A stretch of DNA of 64,000 nt from Thermotoga maritima MSB8 (GTDB taxonomy: Bacteria > Thermotogota > Thermotogae > Thermotogales > Thermotogaceae). Both the position numbers and the translations under genes were made by a program. The notes under the pieces were generated by a model that was not told the DNA's origin, did not search any database, and saw only the letters and a program-made list of their open reading frames with translations. Positions 58,382 through 64,000 of the stretch are shown here, piece by piece. The stretch lies in NCBI RefSeq assembly GCF_000008545.1, contig NC_000853.1, forward strand, positions 448,465-512,464, in the 5' to 3' direction. Numbering within the stretch: the stretch's first letter is position 1; the number at the start of each line of letters is the position of its first letter.

Positions 58382-61132
58382 TTATAACACGTTCTTCAAG
58401 AATCTTCCGGTGTAAGAGTGAGGATTCTTTGCTATTTCCTCTGGTGTTCCCGTTGCAACTATGTAACCACCTTCTTTTCCACCTTCAGGACCGAGATCTA
58501 TGATGTGATCCGCGTTCTTTATGACATCGAGATTGTGTTCTATCACGATTACGGTGTTTCCTCTATCTACCAGCCTGTGGAGCACTTCCACGAGTTTCCT
58601 CACGTCTTCAAAGTGAAGTCCAACAGTTGGCTCGTCGAGTATGTAGAGGGTTCTCCCTGTGTCCCTTTTTCTCAATTCAGACGCAAGCTTTATTCTCTGC
58701 GCCTCACCCCCGGAGAGGGTGGTGGCCGGTTGCCCGAGTTTCACGTATCCCAAGCCCACATCGTGCAAGACCTGAAGCGTTCTCTTTATAGAGGGTATGT
58801 TCTTGAAGAACTCCAGCGCTTCATCCACCGTCATATCGAGTATATCAGAAATGTTCTTTCCTTTGTAGGTTATCTCGAGTGTTTCTCTGTTGTATCTCTT
58901 TCCCTTACAAACATCGCACTCCACGTACACATCGGGAAGGAAGAGCATCTCTATCTTCACGTAACCCTGACCCTGACAGGCTTCGCACCTTCCTCCCTTC
59001 AGATTGAAGCTGAACCTGCTCTTGTTGTAACCACGTGCCTTAGCAGCGGGGGTCATGGCAAAGAGGCTTCTTATTTCGTCGAACACCTTGGTGTAGGTGG
59101 CTGGGTTGCTCCTCGGTGTTCTTCCAATGGGAGATTGGTCAATTGCAATCATCTTGTCGATGTTCTCGTGTCCCTCAATTGAGTCGAATTCTCCAGCGGG
59201 AAGTTTGGTTTTGTGAAGGAGGTTCATCAGCGCCGGGTAGAGCGTTTCCATGACGAGGGAGGATTTTCCGGATCCCGACACTCCCGTGACACAGACGAAG
59301 ACACCGAGGGGAATCTCAACGTCTATGTTTTTCAGATTGTTGTGACGAACGCCTTTGATCTTCAAAGACGCGTAAGGAAGCCGCCTCGTTTTGTTTACTG
59401 TGATCTTTCTTTTCCCCGAGAGGTATTCACCCGTCAGAGAGCTGTCTGGATTTTTCAAAAGTTCATCCACAGTGCCCTGGAAGACGACCCGACCGCCGTT
59501 CGTTCCTCCACCTGGTCCGATGTCTATAATGTGGTCAGCGTTCCTGATCACTTCTTCGTCATGTTCCACCACTATCACCGTGTTTCCAAGATCCCTGAGC
59601 TTTTTGAGGGTCTTTATCAGTCGCTCTGTGTCCCTCGGGTGGAGTCCAATAGTCGGTTCATCCAGCACGTAGATGACTCCTGTGAGACCCGAACCTATCT
59701 GCGTTGCGAGCCTTATTCTCTGAGATTCTCCTCCAGAGAGTGTGGTGGCGGATCTGGAGAGAGTGAGATATTCTAGTCCAACGTCCACGAGGAATTCGAG
59801 CCTTTTTTCTATTTCCTTCAGGAGTTCTCCCACGATTTCCCGCTCTCTTTCGGTGAGATTCAGATTCTTCAAAAATTCGAGTTCTTCTGAGATAGAAAGC
59901 TCGGTGAACTCGTGTATGTTCAAACCGTTTATCTTCACAGAGAGGGCTTCCCTGTTCAATCTTCTCCCACCGCAGACGGAACAGGTTCTCTGTACGATGA
60001 AGTTCTTTTCCAGCCACTCCTTCATTTCAGGAGATTCCGTTTCTCTGTGCCACCTCTGAACTTTTGGAACCACTCCTTCGAAACGATCATCTCCGTACAA
60101 GATGAACTCTTTCACATCTTCAGGCAGATCTTTGAAGGGAAGGTGAGGGGAAACGCCTCGCTTTTCTATCTCCCTTGCGACCCATCTCGAGAGCCTTCTG
60201 TCCCATCTGTACGGAATGATCGCACCCTCGAGAACGCTCTTCTCTTCGTCTATCACGAGGGATGGATCCACCTCAAATGTGAAGCCAAGGCCGTGACAGT
60301 TCGGACACGCACCATACGGACTGTTGAAAGAAAACAGCTTTGGTGTGATCTCTGGAAACCCAATACCACACACCGGGCACATGAGGTTTTCGCTGAAGAT
60401 CTTGCTTTCTCCGGTGTCGACGTTTCTGATCTCGACGAATCCTTTTCCTTCCCTCATTGCTAGCTCGAGACTGTCCAGTATCCTGTGTTCGTTTCTGGTT
60501 TCAAGGATCAACCTATCGACCACCAGCTTCACAGTGTGTCGTTTGTTCTTGTCGAGTTCCGGCACTTCCTCGAGTCTGTAAATCTCGCCGTCTATTTCTA
60601 TTCTCGCGAATCCTTTGGAAATGAACTCTTCGATCTCTTTTTTGAATGTTCCTTTCTTCTCCGTCGCAACTGGTGCGAGTATGTAGATTCGACTCCCTTC
60701 TTTGAAAGAATTGAACAAATCCTGAAGGATCTCATCGATGCTCTTTTTCTCGAGAGGCCTTCCGCACTCAGGGCAGTGGGCTTTTCCTATCCTCGCGTAG
60801 AGCACCCTCAGGTAATCGTAAATTTCCGTCACCGTTCCAACGGTTGATCTGGGATTGTGAGAGACGGTTTTCTGATCTATGGCTATGGCGGGGGAAAGCC
60901 CTTCTATTTCGTCAACATCAGGTTTTTTCAGGTTGCCGAGGAACTGTCTCGCATACGTAGAAAGTGACTCCAGATATCTTCTCTGTCCTTCGGCGTATAT
61001 CGTGTCCATGGCGAGTGAAGACTTTCCCGATCCCGAAACTCCCGTTATGACAACAAGCCTATTCTTTGGAATCCTCACGGTTATGTTTTTCAGATTGTGA
61101 ACTCTTGCTCCTTTCACCACGATTTCGTTCAC
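58382..61132 (-). CDS. uvrA: Excinuclease ABC subunit A
   Basis: This 916-residue damage-recognition ATPase of nucleotide excision repair has two ABC modules with Walker A loops [10 protein letters not shown] (near 32 and near 640) and signature segments [12 protein letters not shown] and [12 protein letters not shown]. Zinc modules include CPVCGIGFP...[14 protein letters not shown], and CEACQGQG...CDVCKGK. The start is GTG 61132, overlapping the upstream stop (GTGA), with GGGGGTGAT upstream; longer frames are rejected. secG follows after 19 bases. Confidence 0.97.
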
Positions 61133-62277
61133 AGGATCACCCCCAAAACGAGGGCGCCGAGGATCAGAGTCAGCACCAGTGGGAGGAACACCTTCTTTAG
61201 AATGTCGAACACCTCTACCTCGAAGAATTTCGCAGACAGCACTACACACAGATGAACCGGAGACAGTATGACACCACCCACAGCGAACATGTAGGTGTAC
61301 ACGGCGTACTTGCTGCTGAACACCTCCATCAAAACGGGAAGAGAAATACCAACGGCTGCCTGTGTGATACCCGTGGAGATTCCCGACACGAGAGGTAAAA
61401 ATATGAGAAGGATCCAGGGAGAAAGGTTCCATCTGACAAATTCAGCCGCGATGCCTTCACCCACGCCGGAGTGTTCAACTACGACTTTGTAGATGTAAAC
61501 AAAAAAGAGGACGAGAAAAACATCCCACTTATTGAAAACCTGCTTCAGAGTCTTTAGAAGGTATCTTCTCCTGAATACCGCATAACCCGATGTGCTCAAA
61601 AGAAGTGCGAACCATCCTGAAACTTTGAAAAGGAGTATGAGAACACCCGTTCCCAGAACAGGTATCAGTGGAAAAAGATTGAAAAACGATCTAGGTTTAG
61701 AGAGACAAGGAAGTTGCTTCCCATTGAAAAAAAACCATCCCAGAAAAAAGGCTATGGCGAACACAGGAAAGAGAGTCAGAGAAACCTTTCCCGGATGAAT
61801 TCCGGAGAGTTCAGAGACGAGCACCACAGCGGGATATATGGGCCAGAAGAATTCTATCGTGTGTCTGAACCAGTAGTTCTTGACGGCGAGTTTCAACGAG
61901 TTCTCTTCGGGAAGTGAGTTCTTCACTATGGGAGCTGTGAAGAGAGCTCCGCCGGGCATCGGCATGAGACCTATGAGAGCGGGGACGAACGAATCCACGT
62001 TCTTCGAAAAGATAGTTCGCATTTCCTCGGAAAAGCGGCTGTAATCACCCGATTTTTCCATCATCCCTGAAAGAAGGTATATCAGAAAAACCGTCACTAT
62101 GAGTGACCAGAAGGAATCTGAAGAGACTGTCCAGAAAAAGATTTCCAGAATGTTCCTCACCTTGAGAGAGAGAATCATCACGATGACACCGGAGAGCAGA
62201 GAAATGGAAAGTTTTTTAAAAACTCTCTGCACAACAATGACTGTGAAGAGGGATAACAACACCGACAGAGTGTTCAA
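61129..62277 (-). CDS. DUF401-family integral membrane protein
   Basis: This 382-residue polytopic protein has about ten hydrophobic segments and the family's conserved [21 protein letters not shown] segment (near 115). Such proteins resemble ion transporter/permease families, but the substrate is unknown. The start is probably TTG 62277, ten bases after GGAGG; longer frames cross the tRNA-Gly terminator and tRNA. It is co-transcribed with uvrA (4-base overlap) and lies after the tRNA operon. Confidence 0.82.
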
Positions 62278-62299
62278 GGCTCTTCTACCTCCACGACAT

Positions 62300-62334
62300 A
62301 AAGAAAAAGAAGAAGGGGAAATTTCCCCTTCTTT
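62300..62334 (-). terminator. Terminator of the tRNA-Lys/Leu/Gly operon
   Basis: AGAAGGGGAAA-TTTCCCCTTCT (62332-62311, minus) followed by TCTTTTTCTT. The plus strand also has a T-run after the stem. It lies between tRNA-Gly and the DUF401 gene. Confidence 0.85.
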
Positions 62335-62340
62335 TTTGTC

Positions 62341-62415
62341 TGGAGCGGGCGACGGGATTCGAACCCGCGACCCCCAGCTTGGCAAGCTGGTGCTCTACCA
62401 CTGAGCTACACCCGC
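62341..62415 (-). tRNA. tRNA-Gly (GCC)
   Basis: Acceptor GCGGGTG/CGCCCGC, anticodon loop TTGCCAA with GCC, T-loop TTCGAAT, discriminator T and encoded CCA. It is last in a three-tRNA operon. Confidence 0.96.
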
Positions 62416-62426
62416 CTGCTCTATCT

Positions 62427-62513
62427 TGGTGCGAGAGGTGGGACTTGAACCCACACGGGCTTCAGCCCACTGGATTCTAAGTCCAGCGCGTCTGCCAGTT
62501 CCGCCACTCTCGC
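62427..62513 (-). tRNA. tRNA-Leu (TAG)
   Basis: A class II tRNA with a long variable arm, acceptor GCGAGAG/CTCTCGC, anticodon loop CTTAGAA with TAG, T-loop TTCAAGT, and encoded CCA. Confidence 0.96.
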
Positions 62514-62518
62514 ACCGC

Positions 62519-62594
62519 TGGTGACCCGGGTGGGATTCGAACCCACGACCCCCTGATTAAAAGTCAGGTGCTCTGCCTGCTGAGCTACCGGGTC
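62519..62594 (-). tRNA. tRNA-Lys (TTT)
   Basis: Acceptor GACCCGG/CCGGGTC, anticodon loop CTTTTAA with TTT, T-loop TTCGAAT, and encoded CCA. It is first in the operon. Confidence 0.96.
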
Positions 62595-62604
62595 GCCGGT
62601 ACAA

Positions 62605-62633
62605 ATGATATCACAGACTGGAGAGGATTTCAA
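62605..62633 (-). promoter_or_regulatory. Promoter of the tRNA-Lys/Leu/Gly operon
   Basis: TTGAAA (62633-62628, minus), a 17-base spacer and TATCAT (62610-62605), about 11 bases before tRNA-Lys. Confidence 0.88.
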
Positions 62634-62641
62634 GAGGTGAG

Positions 62642-62670
62642 TTGAGACTGCGAACGGTAGGTGTTAAAAT
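62642..62670 (+). promoter_or_regulatory. Promoter of the activase gene
   Basis: TTGAGA (62642-62647), a 17-base spacer and TAAAAT (62665-62670), 24 bases before the start codon. It is back to back with the tRNA promoter. Confidence 0.8.
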
Positions 62671-62693
62671 ATTCAACAAAGAGGTGATGTGAA

Positions 62694-64000
62694 ATGACCG
62701 GCGTGTGCATCGGTTCCTCGAGTGTTTCATTCTACAGTGAAAAGGAGAAAGGAAATCTTCCTCACAACGGAGATCCCCTCGCCCTTCTTTCCATGATGAT
62801 CCCCACCTTTCTCGATGAAGGACCAGTGGTCATCACAGGTCGAAAGACAAGAAAAATAATAGATCTGCCTCAGATATCTGAAGCAGAGGCAACGGAAATC
62901 GCTTACAGGCATCTCATAAAAAAATACGGAAAGGTCGAAGCCGTTGTCAGTGCCGGCGGGGAGAACACCATTCTCTACAGAGTGAACGATAAGGGAATCA
63001 TAACCGGCATATACACGGGTAGCAAGTGCGCCTCGGGAACGGGGGAATTCTTCCTTCAGCAGCTTCAGAGGATGGGAATATCTCTTGAGGAGGCGAACAG
63101 TGTCGAGACGGAAGAGTACTATGAACTCTCCTCGAGGTGTACCGTTTTCTGCAAAAGCGATTGCACCCACGCGCTGAACAAAGGAGTTCCAAAAGAACTC
63201 GTTCTGAACGGCCTTGGAAAGGTGATGGCCGACAAGATAGTGGAACTGGCTCACAAGGCAGGAGTGAAGAAAGTCCTCCTTGTTGGTGGAACGACGAGAA
63301 ACAGGCTCATGTTGAAGCACCTGGAAAGAGTTCTGGAAGTGATCGTTCCGGAAGAAGCGCTGTTCTTCGAAGCCTATGGGGCTTACCTGTGGGGAAAGCT
63401 GAACGGAGTGGTATCAAAAAAGACCTTCACGATCAAAAAAGAAGAAATTACCAGTTTTCCCACTCACGAGCCTCTCAAAAAGTACCTGCACATGGTCGAG
63501 TTCAAGGAAATGCCGTTCCAGCAGGCAAGAGATGGAGATGTGTGTGTGCTGGGAATAGACGTTGGATCCACCACAACGAAAGCGGTGCTGATGAGATACG
63601 ATGATGAAGCCATCCTGGCGGGAGTGTACCTTCGAACTCTGGGAGATCCCATAAGAGCGGCACGACAGTGTTACTCTTCTATATTGGAGCAGCTCAACGG
63701 GACGAAAGTGAAGATAATCGGACTCGGTGTGACGGGCTCAGGGAGGAAGATCGTTGGGCTGTATTCTCAGACCGACGCCGTGTACAACGAGATAATGGCA
63801 CATGCAAAGGCGGCTGCTCATTTCGATCCGGAGGTGGACACGATTTTCGAGATAGGAGGTCAAGATGCCAAGTACACTTATCTGGTGAACGGGGTTCCGG
63901 CGGATTACGCGATGAACGAAGCCTGTTCAGCCGGGACGGGATCTTTCCTCGAAGAGGCAGCGGGAGAGTCCCTTGGAGTCCACTACACCGAGATCGGAGA
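62694..64000 (+). CDS. CoA-substrate-specific enzyme activase, fused double domain (5' part; runs off the window)
   Basis: 435 codons are visible and no stop is reached. Two actin/Hsp70-like BcrAD/BadFG ATPase domains lie in tandem. Domain 1 (1-280) has a degenerate phosphate loop (CIGSSSVSFY, no Asp), SAGGENT, C112 in SKCASGTG and a Cys cluster (CTVFCKSDCTH). Domain 2 (from about 285) has the full LGIDVGSTTTKAVLM loop (D289), the EIGGQDAKY motif and NEACSAGTGSF. Single-domain relatives are ATP-driven electron donors, with an interface [4Fe-4S] cluster, for 2-hydroxyacyl-CoA dehydratases and benzoyl-CoA reductases. Fused forms usually continue into a dehydratase-like region; whether this one does lies outside the window. 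ATG 62694 follows GAGGTGATG. Confidence 0.9.
   Translation, partial: MTGVCIGSSSVSFYSEKEKGNLPHNGDPLALLSMMIPTFLDEGPVVITGRKTRKIIDLPQISEAEATEIAYRHLIKKYGKVEAVVSAGGENTILYRVNDKGIITGIYTGSKCASGTGEFFLQQLQRMGISLEEANSVETEEYYELSSRCTVFCKSDCTHALNKGVPKELVLNGLGKVMADKIVELAHKAGVKKVLLVGGTTRNRLMLKHLERVLEVIVPEEALFFEAYGAYLWGKLNGVVSKKTFTIKKEEITSFPTHEPLKKYLHMVEFKEMPFQQARDGDVCVLGIDVGSTTTKAVLMRYDDEAILAGVYLRTLGDPIRAARQCYSSILEQLNGTKVKIIGLGVTGSGRKIVGLYSQTDAVYNEIMAHAKAAAHFDPEVDTIFEIGGQDAKYTYLVNGVPADYAMNEACSAGTGSFLEEAAGESLGVHYTEIG

Noticed and set aside
61133-61432. N-terminal extension of uvrA by 100 residues.
   Set aside because: It overlaps the DUF401 gene in another frame. The GTG at 61132 has a ribosome-binding site and gives the normal UvrA start.

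Overview
The window comes from the Thermotoga maritima group (hyperthermophilic Thermotogota). The indicators are the toga outer-membrane gene pair (SLH/coiled-coil OmpA and the OmpB barrel), a NusG with a large internal insertion, a 1690-residue RpoC, a flavin-dependent ThyX, sugar ABC operons without an ATPase gene, and purine-rich Shine-Dalgarno sites (GGAGG/GGTGA) in front of tightly overlapping genes. The gene order matches what I remember of T. maritima around TM0428-TM0482. This is recall and was not searched. One strain-level difference is a one-base frameshift in secG.

Region 1 (1-18008) is a pectin/hexuronate module. A chemoreceptor and a three-gene sugar ABC transporter (minus strand) diverge from an exported pectate lyase, a GH4 uronidase and the stump of an acetyl-xylan esterase. 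An eight-gene plus-strand operon follows: Zn-alcohol dehydrogenase, exo-polygalacturonase, 6-phosphogluconate dehydrogenase, GntR regulator UxaR, epimerase UxaE, an SDR reductase, a LarA-family (nickel racemase) protein and an FGGY kinase. Three promoters carry the same 19-bp operator-like sequence just downstream of their -10 boxes, which ties transporter, lyase and operon into one regulon. The enzyme set spells out a route from galacturonate through fructuronate/mannonate to gluconate, then 6-phosphogluconate and ribulose-5-phosphate.

Region 2 (17996-25400, minus strand) holds thyX, bamA/omp85, purK, purE, hydF ([FeFe]-hydrogenase maturation GTPase) and aspA. Between purE and hydF is a structured leader with a terminator and a mutually exclusive hairpin. 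It looks like an uncharacterised transcription attenuator or riboswitch and is one of the most interesting items here.

Region 3 (25415-38860, plus strand) is the classic translation/transcription block: two CAU tRNAs, tRNA-Thr, tRNA-Tyr, rpmG, tRNA-Trp, secE, nusG, rplK, rplA, an L10 leader with attenuator, rplJ, rplL, rpoB and rpoC. It ends in a bidirectional terminator shared with an orphan peptide/sugar-binding protein gene.

Region 4 (40769-54156, minus strand) is an unbroken run of 15 genes. From the promoter end these are NAD salvage (pncA, pncB), PLP synthase (pdxS, pdxT), a degenerate GGDEF protein, a YbhN-like membrane protein, a DUF2344 protein, a response regulator, an RsbU-type phosphatase, yebC, an exported beta-rich protein, cheR, lspA, rluD and a small dnaE. 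tRNA-Ser sits at its head.

Region 5 (54310-62633, minus strand) has ompB, ompA, tyrS, frameshifted secG, uvrA, a DUF401 permease-like protein and tRNA-Gly/Leu/Lys. The window ends inside a plus-strand gene for a fused double-domain 2-hydroxyacyl-CoA dehydratase-type activase. No insertion sequences, CRISPR arrays or phage genes were seen. No gene-free stretch reaches 300 bases; the longest are 5162-5407, 29739-29928 and 28657-28796, all with regulatory elements described below.
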